Counted from the first letter of the stretch, positions 16,879 through 26,245 are shown. The stretch: 36,236 bases of DNA from an uncultured bacterium (GCA_902826945.1 CADEGS010000017.1:1-36236); one strand, 5' to 3'. Numbers and translations: made by a program. Notes: generated by a model from the sequence alone, not told the origin.

Positions 16879-18522
16879 ATGAGACGCTCGCTCGAGGAGC
16901 TCCTGCGGCGCTCCGGCGCCGTGAGCGAGGAGCAGCTGCGCGAGGGCCGCGCCCACCAGCGCAACCGCGACCTGGACCTGGGCGCGGCGCTGGTGGAGCT
17001 CGGCCACGTGGACGAGGAGACCGTCGCGCGCCTGCGCGCCCGGCAGCACGGGCTGCCCTTCGTGGACGTCGGCCGCGGCGAGGTGGCGCGCGCGGTGCTC
17101 GACAGCGTGCCGCGCGAGCTGGCGCTCGAGCACGGCTTCCTGCCCGTGGTGCTGCGCGGCGAGCGGCTGGTGATCGCCGTCGGCGATCCGCTGCAGCGCC
17201 TCCTGGCCGACCAGCTCTCGTTCGCGCTCGGGCGCGAGCTCGACTGCGCGGTCGCGGCGCCCGGCGCGCTGCGCGCGGCGATCGAGCGCTATTACGGCGG
17301 CGCCGGCGCGCCGGCCGCCGAGGGCGCGGGGCGCGACGAGGAGGCGCCCGTCGTGCGCCTGGTCGACCGCATGCTGGCGGACGCGCTCGCGCAGCGCGCC
17401 TCGGACGTGCACCTCGAGCCGGGCGGCTCCGCCCTGCGCGTGCGGCTGCGCGTGGACGGCGTGCTGCGCACGGTGGCCGAGCATCCGCTGCACCTGGCGG
17501 CGCCGCTCTTCTCGCGGCTCAAGGTCATGGGCCGCATGGACATCGCCGAGCGCCGCAAGCCCCAGGACGGGCGCATCGGCGTCGAGGTGGCGGGACGCTC
17601 GATCGACGTGCGCGCCTCGATCCTGCCGTCGAACCACGGCGAGACGATGGTGCTGCGCCTGCTCGACCGCGCCGCGCAGCCGCTGCGTCTGGCGGAGCTC
17701 GGGATGGACGCCGACGAGCAGGCCTGGCTCGGCCGCCTGATCCGCCGGCCGCACGGGATCGTGCTCGTCACCGGGCCCACCGGCTCCGGCAAGACGACCA
17801 CGCTGTACGCGGCGCTGTCCGAGCTCAACCGCCCCGACGTGAAGATCCTGACGGCGGAGGACCCGGTCGAGTACCAGCTGCGCGGCGTGAACCAGGTGCA
17901 GGTGCAGCCGCGCGTGGGGCTGACCTTCGCGCGCATCCTGCGCGCGATGCTGCGCTCGGCGCCCGACGTGATCCTGGTGGGCGAGATCCGCGACGCGGAG
18001 ACGGCGGAGGTCGCCATCCAGGCCGCGTTGACCGGGCACCTCGTCTTCTCGACCCTGCACACGAACGACGCGCCGGGCGCGCTGACGCGGCTGTTCGACA
18101 TGGGCGTGGCGCCCTTCCTCGTCGCGAGCGCCCTGCAGGGCGTCGTCTCGCAGCGGCTCGTGCGCCGGCTGTGCGCCGCCTGCGCCGAGCCGTACGAGCC
18201 CGATCCCGCCGAGCGGCGCCGGCTCGGCCCGCCGGTCGAGGGCGCCGCGGGGCCGCGCCGTCCGCGCGGCTGCGCGGCCTGCGACGGCACCGGCTACCGC
18301 GGCCGCGTGGGGCTGTTCGAGCTCCTCGATTTCGACGCCGAGCTGCGCGAGGCGGCCTTCCGCCGCGCCGGCCTGGACGAGCTGCGCGCGCTGGCGCTGG
18401 CGCGCGGGCGGCTGCGCCCGCTGCTCCACTCCGGCCTGCGCAAGGTCGCGCGCGGCACGACCGCCCTGGCCGAGGTGCGGCGCGTGGCGCGCCTCGAGCC
18501 GGCGCGGGCCGCGGAAGCCTGA
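16879..18522 (+). CDS. GspE/PilB-family assembly ATPase with MshEN domain (copy 1)
   Basis: 547 residues. The N-terminal ~130 residues match MshEN/T2SSE_N: GAALVELGHVDEETVARLRARQHGLPFVDV, then LVIAVGDPL. Such domains bind c-di-GMP in some relatives. The ATPase part has SDVHLEPGG, Walker A GPTGSGKT (299-306), AEDPVEYQL (Asp box), the Walker B region VILVGEIRDAETAEVAIQAALTGH and STLHTNDAPGALTRL (His box). A tetracysteine zinc site is Cys432/Cys435 and Cys465/Cys468. These are features of extension ATPases of type II secretion and type IV pili. Two homologous ATPases and a PilC follow. The C-terminal tail (about 480-547) is longer than usual and Arg/Ala-rich. Confidence 0.92.
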   Translation: MRRSLEELLRRSGAVSEEQLREGRAHQRNRDLDLGAALVELGHVDEETVARLRARQHGLPFVDVGRGEVARAVLDSVPRELALEHGFLPVVLRGERLVIAVGDPLQRLLADQLSFALGRELDCAVAAPGALRAAIERYYGGAGAPAAEGAGRDEEAPVVRLVDRMLADALAQRASDVHLEPGGSALRVRLRVDGVLRTVAEHPLHLAAPLFSRLKVMGRMDIAERRKPQDGRIGVEVAGRSIDVRASILPSNHGETMVLRLLDRAAQPLRLAELGMDADEQAWLGRLIRRPHGIVLVTGPTGSGKTTTLYAALSELNRPDVKILTAEDPVEYQLRGVNQVQVQPRVGLTFARILRAMLRSAPDVILVGEIRDAETAEVAIQAALTGHLVFSTLHTNDAPGALTRLFDMGVAPFLVASALQGVVSQRLVRRLCAACAEPYEPDPAERRRLGPPVEGAAGPRRPRGCAACDGTGYRGRVGLFELLDFDAELREAAFRRAGLDELRALALARGRLRPLLHSGLRKVARGTTALAEVRRVARLEPARAAEA

Positions 18523-18553
18523 CGCGGGTCGTCGCCCGGGGCGGTCCGGACAC

Positions 18554-18559
18554 TAGAGT
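18554..18559 (+). promoter_or_regulatory. Putative -10 element immediately before pilT
   Basis: TAGAGT ends 8 nt before the ATG at 18568, so a start site 7 nt downstream would make the transcript leaderless. The -35 side shows no strong hexamer. Confidence 0.3.
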
Positions 18560-18567
18560 CTTCCGCC

Positions 18568-19623
18568 ATGGCGAAGCTGGACGAGCTGCTCGACGCCGCG
18601 GTGGAGCGACGCGCCTCCGACCTGCACCTGTGCGCCGGCCGTCCGCCGCTCCTGCGCGTGGACGGACGGCTCGAGCCGGTCGGGCCGGACGCGCTCGACG
18701 AGCACGCCTGCCGCGAGCTGTGCGGCGCGCTGTGCCCGGCCGGGGAGCTGCGCGCGCTGGAGGAGCACGGCACGGTGGACTTCGCGGTCACGCACGGCGA
18801 GGGGCACCGCTTCCGCGTCAGCGTGCTGCGCCAGCGCGGCGGGCTCTCGGCCGTTCTGCGCCTGATCCCTTCGCGCCTGCCGAGCCTGGAGGAGATCGGC
18901 CTGCCGGCCGCGGCGCTCGAGGTCCTCGGGCGTCGGCACGGCCTGGTGCTCGTCACCGGCCCGACCGGCTCGGGCAAGACGACCACGCTGGCCGCCATGG
19001 TGCACGCGATCCTCTCCGGCCACGACCGCCACGTGGTGACGATCGAGGACCCGATCGAGTACTTCCACACGCACCAGCAGGGCATCGTCACGCAGCGCGA
19101 GATCGGCCGCGACGTGCCGGACTTCCCCGAGGCGATGCGGCGCGTGCTGCGCCAGGATCCCGACGTGATCCTGCTGGGCGAGATGCGCGACCTGCAGACG
19201 ATCGCGGCCGCGATCACGGCCGCCGAGACGGGGCACCTCGTGCTCGGCACGCTGCACACGACCGGCAGCGCGCGCACGGTGGACCGCATCATCGACGCCT
19301 TCCCCGCGAACCAGCAGGAGCAGGTGCGCGCGCAGCTCTCGGTCTCGATCCTGGCGGTCGTGTCGCAGGTGCTCTTGCCGCGCGCCGACGGCCGGGGGCG
19401 CGTGGCGGCCTTCGAGGTGATGCTGCGCTCGAGCGCGATCTCGAACCTGATCCGCAAGAACGAGACGAACAAGATCCGCTCGACGATCCAGACCTCGCGC
19501 CGGGCCGGGATGCAGACGCTGGAGGACTCGCTGGCCGAGCTGGTCGCACGCGGGCTGGTGCGCCGCGAGGAGGCGCTGGCCGCGGCCGACGAGCCGCGCG
19601 AGCTCGCGGAGCGCCTGGGTTGA
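18568..19623 (+). CDS. pilT: PilT-type retraction ATPase
   Basis: 351 residues, the normal PilT length. It lacks the MshEN domain and the tetracysteine motif of the neighbouring GspE copies. PilT features are RRASDLHLCAGRPPLLRVDG at the start, Walker A GPTGSGKTTT, TIEDPIEYFHTHQQGIVTQREIG, VILLGEMRDLQTIAAAITAAETGHLVLGTLHTTGSARTVDRIIDAFP, and the C-terminal AISNLIRKNETNKI segment, equivalent to the AIRNLIRE motif needed for retraction. It powers pilus disassembly or twitching in other bacteria. The stop TGA overlaps the TTG start of the next ATPase. Confidence 0.92.
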   Translation: MAKLDELLDAAVERRASDLHLCAGRPPLLRVDGRLEPVGPDALDEHACRELCGALCPAGELRALEEHGTVDFAVTHGEGHRFRVSVLRQRGGLSAVLRLIPSRLPSLEEIGLPAAALEVLGRRHGLVLVTGPTGSGKTTTLAAMVHAILSGHDRHVVTIEDPIEYFHTHQQGIVTQREIGRDVPDFPEAMRRVLRQDPDVILLGEMRDLQTIAAAITAAETGHLVLGTLHTTGSARTVDRIIDAFPANQQEQVRAQLSVSILAVVSQVLLPRADGRGRVAAFEVMLRSSAISNLIRKNETNKIRSTIQTSRRAGMQTLEDSLAELVARGLVRREEALAAADEPRELAERLG

Positions 19624-21302
19624 GCGGCGGCGGGCGGGGGGGGCGCCGGCTCCTGGGGCAGATCCTGAGGGACCTGGGCGTCGTGCGCGAGGGCGACGTG
19701 CAGCGCGCGCTCGAGGCGCAGCGCGCGCAGGGCGGCCCGCTCGGCGCGCACCTGGTGGCGCTGGGCGCGTGCACGCCGGCGGACGTGACGCGCGCGCTGG
19801 GCGTGCAGGCGGGCCTGGAGGTCGCGGACCTCGAGCGCGAGCCGAGCGAGCCCGAGGCGCTGGCGTGCGTGGACGCGGACAGCGCGCGCGCCTACGGCCT
19901 GCTGCCGCTCGCGCTGCAGGACGGCGTGCTGCGCGTGGCGCTCGCCGACCCCCTCAACCGGGCGGTGGTCGAGGACCTCGCCTTCGCCACCGGCCTCGAG
20001 GTGCGCGCGGCGCTGGCCGACCCGGCGCTGCTCGCGCGCCGCGTGCGCGAGGCCTACGGCGAGGCCGGCGGGCTCGCCGACGCGATCGCCGCCGCGCGCG
20101 GGGCCGGTGGCGAGGACGTCGCCGACGCCGCCAAGAGCGCGCCGATCGTGCGCCTGCTGAACGCGATCCTGGCGCGCGCCGTGCGCGACCGCGCCAGCGA
20201 CGTGCACTTCGAGGCCTTCCCCGGCGAGCTGCGCGTGCGCTTCCGCGTCGACGGCGCGCTGTACGAGATCGAGGCGCCGCCCGCGCACCTGGCGCCGGCG
20301 CTCGTCGCGCGGCTGAAGGTGATGAGCGACCTCGACATCGCCGAGACCAAGCTGCCGCAGGACGGGCGCATCTCGCTCGCGATCGACGGGCGCGCGGTGG
20401 ACCTGCGCGTGGCCACGCTACCGCAGGTCGGCGGCGAGAGCTGCGTGCTGCGCGTGCTCGACCGGACCTCGGTCGGCCTCGACCTCGTCGCGCTGGGCCT
20501 GGGCGAGGAGGACGTCGCGACGCTGTCGGCGCTGTGCGAGCTGCCGCACGGCATCGTGCTCGTCACCGGGCCGACCGGCTCGGGCAAGACCACGACGCTC
20601 TACGCCATGCTGGCGCGCGTGAACCACGCGCAGGTCAAGGTCATCACCGTCGAGGACCCGGTCGAGTACGACATCGACGGCCTGGTGCAGATCCCGATCC
20701 AGGAGGAGATCGGCGTCACCTACCCGCGCGTCCTGCGCACGGTCCTGCGCCAGGACCCCGACACGATCCTGGTGGGGGAGATCCGCGACCGCGAGACGGC
20801 CCAGGTGGCGGCCGAGGCCAGCCTCACCGGCCACACCGTGTTCGCCACGGTGCACACGAACGACGCCCCGAGCGCCGTCACGCGCCTGGTGGACCTCGGG
20901 CTCGAGCCCTACCTCGTGACCGCCACCCTGGAGGCGGTGGTGGCCCAGCGCCTGGTGCGCACGATCTGCTCCGACTGCCGCCGGGAGGCCGAGCCGGACC
21001 CCGAGGTGCTGCGCGAGCTCGGCCCCGAGGCGGAGCTCCTGCGCGGCGCGCGCGTCGCGCACGGCGCGGGCTGTGACCGCTGCTTCCACACCGGGTACCG
21101 TGGCCGGACGGCGATCTGCGAGGTCATGCACGTGGACGACGGGATCCGGCGCCTGATCCGGGAGGGGGCCTCGAGCGGCGCGCTGCGCGAGGCCGCCCGT
21201 GCGCGCGGCATGCGCACGCTGCGCGAGAGCGGGCTCGCCGCCGTGCGCCTGGGGCGCACGACCGTCGAGGAGGTCCTGCGCGAGACGATGGGGGCCGCTT
21301 GA
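19620..21302 (+). CDS. GspE/PilB-family assembly ATPase with MshEN domain (copy 2)
   Basis: The best start is TTG 19620, which overlaps the pilT stop in TTGA. It gives 560 residues with a full MshEN domain beginning RRLLGQILRDLGVVREGDVQRALEAQ. The next in-frame start, GTG 19683, would cut into this domain. The ATPase core has SDVHFEAFPGEL, a GPTGSGKTTTLYAML Walker A, TVEDPVEYDIDG, ILVGEIRDRETAQVAAEASLTGHTVFATVHTNDAPSAVTRL and two CxxC pairs (TICSDC, AGCDRCF). It is more canonical than copy 1, and copy 1 has a longer basic tail. Together with pilT and pilC it forms the motor part of a type IV pilus or type II-like system. Confidence 0.9.
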   Translation: MSGGGRGGRRLLGQILRDLGVVREGDVQRALEAQRAQGGPLGAHLVALGACTPADVTRALGVQAGLEVADLEREPSEPEALACVDADSARAYGLLPLALQDGVLRVALADPLNRAVVEDLAFATGLEVRAALADPALLARRVREAYGEAGGLADAIAAARGAGGEDVADAAKSAPIVRLLNAILARAVRDRASDVHFEAFPGELRVRFRVDGALYEIEAPPAHLAPALVARLKVMSDLDIAETKLPQDGRISLAIDGRAVDLRVATLPQVGGESCVLRVLDRTSVGLDLVALGLGEEDVATLSALCELPHGIVLVTGPTGSGKTTTLYAMLARVNHAQVKVITVEDPVEYDIDGLVQIPIQEEIGVTYPRVLRTVLRQDPDTILVGEIRDRETAQVAAEASLTGHTVFATVHTNDAPSAVTRLVDLGLEPYLVTATLEAVVAQRLVRTICSDCRREAEPDPEVLRELGPEAELLRGARVAHGAGCDRCFHTGYRGRTAICEVMHVDDGIRRLIREGASSGALREAARARGMRTLRESGLAAVRLGRTTVEEVLRETMGAA

Positions 21303-21356
21303 GCGCGCGCCGCCTCCGGCCTCCCCGCCGCGCTCCCGCCGCGGGCTAGCAGCGCG

Positions 21357-22505
21357 ATGGCCCGCAGGATCCAGCGCCACGTCAGCGCGCCGCGCGCGGG
21401 CCCCGAGGCGCCCGGACGCGCGGCGCCGCCCGCCGCCGCGCGGCCAGGCCGGCGCGGTCCGCGCGTGGCGAGCCAGGCGGTGACCGACTTCACGGTGCAG
21501 TTCGCGACGCTCACCGGCGCGGGCATCCCGATCGTGCGCGCGCTCGCGATCCTGGCCGCCAAGACGCGGCCGGGCCCGCTGCGGCGCGTGCTCGACGAGC
21601 TGGTCGAGGAGGTCGCCGCCGGCACGCCGCTCTCCGAGGCGCTGGGGAAGCACCAGGGGGCCTTCGACCCGCTGTATGCCGCGATGGTGCGCGCGGGCGA
21701 GACGGGCGGCGTGCTGGAGGGCGTGCTCGAGCGCCTGGCCGCGCTGCGCGAGCGCATGGCCGGCCTGCGCCAGCGCCTGGCGGGCGCGCTCGTCTACCCG
21801 CTGGTCGTCGTGCTCGTCGCCATCCTGGTCGTGGCCGCGGTGGTCGTGCTCGTGATCCCCAAGTTCGAGCTGATCTTCCAGTCCTTCTCGGTCGAGCTGC
21901 CGGCGCCCACGCGCCTCCTGCTGGCGACGAGCGCCTTCCTGGCGCGCTGGTGGCCGCTCGTCCTGGGGCTGCCGCTCGCGCTCGTCCTCCTGCACCTCCT
22001 GGCGCTGCGCCGTCCGGGGCCCTACCGGCTGCGCGTGCACGCGCTCGAGCTGCGCCTGCCGGTCCTGGGCGGCCTGCTGCGCCAGGCGCTCGTGGCGGCC
22101 TTCGCGCGCACCTTCGGGACGCTCCTGCAGGCCGGCGTCCCGCACCTCGAGGCGCTCGCGATCGTGCGCGACACGAGCGCCAGCGACGCCCTGGCGGCGG
22201 GCGTGGAGCGCGTGCGCCGGACCGTCCTCGAGGGCGAGCCGATCGCGGCCCCGATGGAGGCCACGGGCCTGTTCGACGAGCTGGTCTGCAACATGGTGGA
22301 CGTCGGCGAGCAGACCGGCGAGCTGGACGCCATGCTGCTGCGCATCGCGGCCGCCTACGAGCGCCAGGTGGACCACGCGATCGACATCCTCTTCAAGCTC
22401 CTCCAGCCGGCGCTGCTCCTGGTCGTCGCCGGCTTCGTCGGCTTCATCGTGGTGGCGCTCTTCCTTCCCCTGATGCGCATCATGAGTACGCTGAACCAGG
22501 CCTGA
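21357..22505 (+). CDS. pilC: PilC/GspF-family inner-membrane platform protein
   Basis: 382 residues. After a basic, Pro/Ala-rich 40-residue N-terminus come two T2SSF domains. The first contains FATLTGAGIPIVRALAIL, the AGTPLSEAL region and MVRAGETGGVLEGVLERLA, followed by membrane segments at about 150-172 and 200-222. The second repeats FARTFGTLLQAGVPHLEAL and NMVDVGEQTGELDAMLLRIA and ends in a last membrane helix, LLLVVAGFVGFIVVALFLPL. The protein couples the assembly and retraction ATPases to the pilus in the inner membrane. A weak TAGCAG box lies directly before the ATG. No pilin, prepilin peptidase or PilMNOPQ gene is adjacent. Confidence 0.93.
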   Translation: MARRIQRHVSAPRAGPEAPGRAAPPAAARPGRRGPRVASQAVTDFTVQFATLTGAGIPIVRALAILAAKTRPGPLRRVLDELVEEVAAGTPLSEALGKHQGAFDPLYAAMVRAGETGGVLEGVLERLAALRERMAGLRQRLAGALVYPLVVVLVAILVVAAVVVLVIPKFELIFQSFSVELPAPTRLLLATSAFLARWWPLVLGLPLALVLLHLLALRRPGPYRLRVHALELRLPVLGGLLRQALVAAFARTFGTLLQAGVPHLEALAIVRDTSASDALAAGVERVRRTVLEGEPIAAPMEATGLFDELVCNMVDVGEQTGELDAMLLRIAAAYERQVDHAIDILFKLLQPALLLVVAGFVGFIVVALFLPLMRIMSTLNQA

Positions 22506-22536
22506 TCCCGCGCGCCCCAGGGCCCCGCGGTCGCCC

Positions 22537-24018
22537 GTGTCGCTCCGCTCCCGCGTCCTCCTCCTGGTCTTCCTGATCAACGCCGCCGTCTTCGGCGCCG
22601 GCGCGGCGTTCCTGTTCCGCGCGCAGGTGCGCCAGGAGCGCGAGCAGGCGGAGGAGCGCACGGCCGACCTCCTGTACACGCTCAAGGGCACCATCCGGCC
22701 CGGCTCCGAGCTCAACGTGGCCTACATCCTGCAGTGGCCGTACTGGAGCTCGGTGGCCGACGCGATCCTGGTGGACCGCGGCGCCTACCGGCTGGCCTCG
22801 GGCGGCGTGCGCGCGCCGGGCATCGCGCTCAACCCGGTCGGCTCGAACCGCCGGCCGGCGGCCTTCGACGAGGACGCGGCGCTCTCGTCGGTGCTGCGCG
22901 CGATGGAGACGCGCGGCCCGGTGCGCGGCGTGCAGGGCGGCCAGGCGGTGCCGATCGAGGGCGAGCGCGGGCTGTGGGGGGGACTGTGGTACCGCGCCGA
23001 GATCCACGTCGATCGCCTGGCCCTGGTGCGGCGCATGCTGCCGTGGTTCCTGCTCTCGAGCCTGCTCCTGACCGCGGGCACCTTCTCGATGATGCGCCGC
23101 CTCGTGCTCGACCCCGTGCGCCAGCTCGCCGACGGCGCGCGGCGCGTGCAGGGGGGCGACCTCGCCGTGCGCCTGGCCGAGCCGGCGCGCAAGGACGAGC
23201 TCTCCGACCTGGTGCGCTCGTTCAACGCGATGACGAGCACGGTCGAGGGCTTCAACGCGCGCCTGTCGCACGAGGTGCGCCAGGCGACCGAGCTGGCGCG
23301 TCGCGCCGAGGCGGCCGCGATGACGCAGCGCCGGCTGGCGGCCATGGGCGAGCTGGCCGCCGGCATCGCGCACGAGATCAACAACCCGCTCGGCGGCCTG
23401 CAGAACGCCGCGCTGTCGCTGGCGCGCGACGACCTGCCGCGCGAGCGCCGCGAGCGCTACCTGGGCCTGCTCCAGAGCGGCCTGCAGCGCATCGGCGAGA
23501 CCGTCAACCGGCTGCGGCGCTTCACGCCGCGCGAGGCGCACAGCGAGCCGCTCGACCTGGTCGAGGTGGCGCGCGACGCGATCGACCTGGTCGGCCACCG
23601 GGCGCTGCGCCTCGGCGTGACGATCGCGCTGGAGGGCGAGCGCTCGCTGCCCGTGCGCGGCGCGCGCAACGAGCTCGGCCAGGCGCTGCTCAACGTGCTC
23701 GCCAACGCGCTCGACGCGCTCGAGGAGCGCGGCACGCGCGACCCGGCCGGAGCGCGCATCGACGTGGTGGTCGAGGCGCGCGACGGGGGCGCGCGCGTCG
23801 TCGTGCGCGACAACGGGCCGGGCGTGCCGCGCGAGGAGCTCGCGCGCGTCGCGGACCTCTTCTACACGACGAAGGAGGTCGGCAAGGGCACCGGCCTCGG
23901 CCTGGCCCTGGTCCACGACGCGCTGCGCCGCCACGGCGGCCGGGTGCGCCTGGACAGCGAGCCGGAGCGCTTCTTCGAGGTCGACCTGTGGCTGCCGGCG
24001 GGGGGCGGGCCGGCGTGA
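22537..24018 (+). CDS. Orphan membrane sensor histidine kinase (NtrB-like)
   Basis: 493 residues from GTG 22537. Two membrane segments (about 6-24 and 167-187) bracket a ~140-residue periplasmic sensor region without a recognised fold. A HAMP-like linker follows (LDPVRQLADGARRVQGGDL...DELSDLVRSFNAM). The H-box is GIAHEINNPLGGLQNAA with His279. ATP-binding boxes are NELGQALLNVLANALDAL (N), DNGPGVP (G1), FYTTKEVGKGTGLGLALV (F/G2). The F-box and H-box resemble NtrB/PilS-type kinases. No response regulator lies nearby. The stop overlaps the following CNNM-like gene as GTGA. The pilus genes just upstream suggest, but do not prove, a PilS-like role. Confidence 0.9.
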   Translation: MSLRSRVLLLVFLINAAVFGAGAAFLFRAQVRQEREQAEERTADLLYTLKGTIRPGSELNVAYILQWPYWSSVADAILVDRGAYRLASGGVRAPGIALNPVGSNRRPAAFDEDAALSSVLRAMETRGPVRGVQGGQAVPIEGERGLWGGLWYRAEIHVDRLALVRRMLPWFLLSSLLLTAGTFSMMRRLVLDPVRQLADGARRVQGGDLAVRLAEPARKDELSDLVRSFNAMTSTVEGFNARLSHEVRQATELARRAEAAAMTQRRLAAMGELAAGIAHEINNPLGGLQNAALSLARDDLPRERRERYLGLLQSGLQRIGETVNRLRRFTPREAHSEPLDLVEVARDAIDLVGHRALRLGVTIALEGERSLPVRGARNELGQALLNVLANALDALEERGTRDPAGARIDVVVEARDGGARVVVRDNGPGVPREELARVADLFYTTKEVGKGTGLGLALVHDALRRHGGRVRLDSEPERFFEVDLWLPAGGGPA

Positions 24019-25271
24019 GCGACGTCTCTCCGCTGGTGTGGGGCACGCTGGGCGGGCTGCTCCTGCTCTCGTGCCTGTTCAGCTCGGCCGAGACGGCGCT
24101 CTTCAGCCTGACGCCGGTGCAGCGCGCGCGCGCCAGCGAGACCGTGCGCCGCCTGGTCAACCGCCCACGGCGCCTGCTGGTCTCGATCCTGCTCGGCAAC
24201 CTGATCACGAACCTCTTGTTCTTCTCCGTCGCGTCGCGGCTGGCGCCCGAGGAGGGCGGCGTGCGCGGGCTCGTCGTGCGCCTGGGCGTGCTGATGGCGC
24301 TGCTCGTCGGCGGCGAGATCCTGCCCAAGACGCTCGGGTTGGGGGCGCGCGCCACCGTGGCGCAGCTCACCGCCGTGCCGCTGTCCCTGGTCGTCGGCCT
24401 GCTCGGACGGCTGGCGACGCCGCTGGTGGCGTTGCTCGAGGCCTGCAACCGCGTCGTGACGCTCTTCGCGCGCGAGGAGATCGGCTTCCACCCCGAGGTG
24501 CTCGAGCACGTCATGGAGCGCGGCGCGCGCGAGGGCACGCTGCTCGAGAAGGAGGCCGAGATCGTCGTGCAGGCGGTCGAGCTCGGCCAGGTGCGCGTGC
24601 GGGAGATCATGACGCCGCGCGTCGACGCGCTCTTCCTGGACCTGTCGGGCGAGGACCGCGACGAGGTCGTGGCGCGCGCGCTGGCGGAGCGCCAGAGCGC
24701 GCTGCCGGTCGTGGACGGCAGCCCCGACCAGGTGGTCGGCCGCGTGCGCGTACGCGACCTCCTGCGCCACCGCGAGCGGCCCGTACGCGCGCTCGTCATG
24801 CCGGTCAAGTTCGTGCCCGAGGTGGCCGACGCGGTGGACCTGCTGCGCTCGCTGCACGACGACCGCACGACCGAGGCGGTCGTCGTGGACGAGTGGGGCG
24901 GCACGGCCGGCTTCGTCACGGCCGAGGACGTGTTCGAGGCGCTGGTCGGGGACCTGCGCACCGAGGGCGAGGAGCGCCCGCGGCCGGTCGTGCCGCTGGG
25001 CGAGGGGCGCTACCGGGTCGCGGGCAGCCTGTCGATCCGCGACTGGAACGACGCCTTCGGCCTGTCGGTCGTGCCGACCGAGTTCGAGACGGTCGGCGGC
25101 TTCGTGACGGCGCTGCTCGGCCGCATCCCGCGCATCGGCGACGTGGTGAGCTTCGCCAACCTGGCGCTCGAGGTCAGCGAGGTGCGCGGCCGGCGCATCC
25201 TGACCGTGGACATCGGTCTGGCGCCGGCGCCGGCCGCGCCGGTCCCGGCCGGGGCGAGGGGCGAGCGATGA
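24015..25271 (+). CDS. CNNM/CorC-family membrane protein (DUF21, CBS pair, CorC_HlyC)
   Basis: 418 residues from GTG 24015, overlapping the histidine-kinase stop. The N-terminal DUF21 domain (about 1-180) has FSSAETALFSLTPVQRARA, LLVSILLGNLITNLLFFSVASR and GGEILPKTLGLGARA, the signature of CNNM/MpfA-like magnesium transport proteins. A CBS pair (about 190-320) starts with VREIMTPRVDALFLD and includes EWGGTAGFVTAEDVFEALVGD. The C-terminal CorC_HlyC domain is RYRVAGSLSIRDWNDAFGL..TVGGFVTALLGRIPRIGD. Complete for the family. It is translationally coupled at both ends, with ATGA to the next, shorter paralogue. Confidence 0.92.
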   Translation: MSDVSPLVWGTLGGLLLLSCLFSSAETALFSLTPVQRARASETVRRLVNRPRRLLVSILLGNLITNLLFFSVASRLAPEEGGVRGLVVRLGVLMALLVGGEILPKTLGLGARATVAQLTAVPLSLVVGLLGRLATPLVALLEACNRVVTLFAREEIGFHPEVLEHVMERGAREGTLLEKEAEIVVQAVELGQVRVREIMTPRVDALFLDLSGEDRDEVVARALAERQSALPVVDGSPDQVVGRVRVRDLLRHRERPVRALVMPVKFVPEVADAVDLLRSLHDDRTTEAVVVDEWGGTAGFVTAEDVFEALVGDLRTEGEERPRPVVPLGEGRYRVAGSLSIRDWNDAFGLSVVPTEFETVGGFVTALLGRIPRIGDVVSFANLALEVSEVRGRRILTVDIGLAPAPAAPVPAGARGER

Positions 25272-26245
25272 GCCCCGCGTGGAGCTGGGCGGTGCTCGCG
25301 GGGCTGATGCTCGCCTCGGCGCTCTTCTCGGGCAGCGAGACGGGCGTGTACACCGTCTCGCGCCTGCACCTCGACGCCGAGGCGGCGCGCGGCGGCCGCG
25401 TGGCGCGCCTCCTGCGCCTGCTGCTGCGGAACGACGCGGCGCTCCTGATCACGATCCTGGTCGGCAACAACCTGACGCTGGAGCTCCTGGCCGACCGCGT
25501 GCGCTCGAGCTACGAGGCGCAGGGCCTGCTGCCGGCCTCGGCGCTCGACCTGGCGGTGGCGCTCTCGCTGACGCCGCTCGTGTTCGTGCTGGGCGAGCTC
25601 CTGCCGAAGGACACCTTCCGCCGCCGGCCGCGGCTCTTCCTCGGGCTCTCGGCCTGGTTCCTGGCGCTGACGCGCGTCCTGTTCCTGCCGCTCGCCTGGC
25701 CGCTGGGCTGGCTGAGCGTCGGCCTCGAGCGGCTGCTCGGCGTGCGCCCGAGCGAGTTCGCGCGCGCCCTGGGCCGCGAGGAGATCCTCGAGATGCTGCG
25801 CATCGGCACGACGCAGGGCGCCTTCGAGGCGCACGTCGAGGACCTCGTGGCGAACGTGTTCGTCATGCGCAGCACGGCCGTCACGCGCGTGATGGTGCCC
25901 TGGGAGCGGGTCGCGGCGGTGGACCTGGGCGACCCCGACGCGGCGCTGCGCGTGGCCGAGTCGGACTTCACGCGCCTGCCGGTCGTCGCCCGCGACGCGC
26001 AGGGCGCGGCCGTCGTCCAGGGCTACGTGCACCAGCTCGACGTGCTGGCCGCCCCGGGCCGCGCCCTGGCGGAGTCGGTCCGCAGCCTGCCCGCCTTCGA
26101 CCCCGGGGTCTCGCTCGAGCGCGCCCTGGCGCGCATGCAGCTCGCCGGCGCGCGCATCGCCCTGGTGGGCTCCTACGAGCGCCCGCTCGGCCTGCTGGCG
26201 ACGATGGACCTCGTGGCCATGATCGCGGGAGTGCGCGCGGCCTAG
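25268..26245 (+). CDS. Shorter CNNM-like DUF21-CBS membrane protein
   Basis: 325 residues from ATG 25268 (ATGA overlap). It has the DUF21 domain, with LFSGSETGVYTVSRLHLDAEA, LLITILVGNNLTLELLADR and FVLGELLPKDTFRRRP, then a degenerate CBS pair (TRVMVPWERVAAVDLGD, DFTRLPVVARD, PLGLLATMDLVAMIAG). It ends without the CorC_HlyC domain of its neighbour. Such two-gene CNNM pairs are known in several phyla and may act as a heteromer in divalent cation transport. The heteromer idea is inference. A canonical terminator follows after 11 nt. Confidence 0.88.
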   Translation: MSPAWSWAVLAGLMLASALFSGSETGVYTVSRLHLDAEAARGGRVARLLRLLLRNDAALLITILVGNNLTLELLADRVRSSYEAQGLLPASALDLAVALSLTPLVFVLGELLPKDTFRRRPRLFLGLSAWFLALTRVLFLPLAWPLGWLSVGLERLLGVRPSEFARALGREEILEMLRIGTTQGAFEAHVEDLVANVFVMRSTAVTRVMVPWERVAAVDLGDPDAALRVAESDFTRLPVVARDAQGAAVVQGYVHQLDVLAAPGRALAESVRSLPAFDPGVSLERALARMQLAGARIALVGSYERPLGLLATMDLVAMIAGVRAA

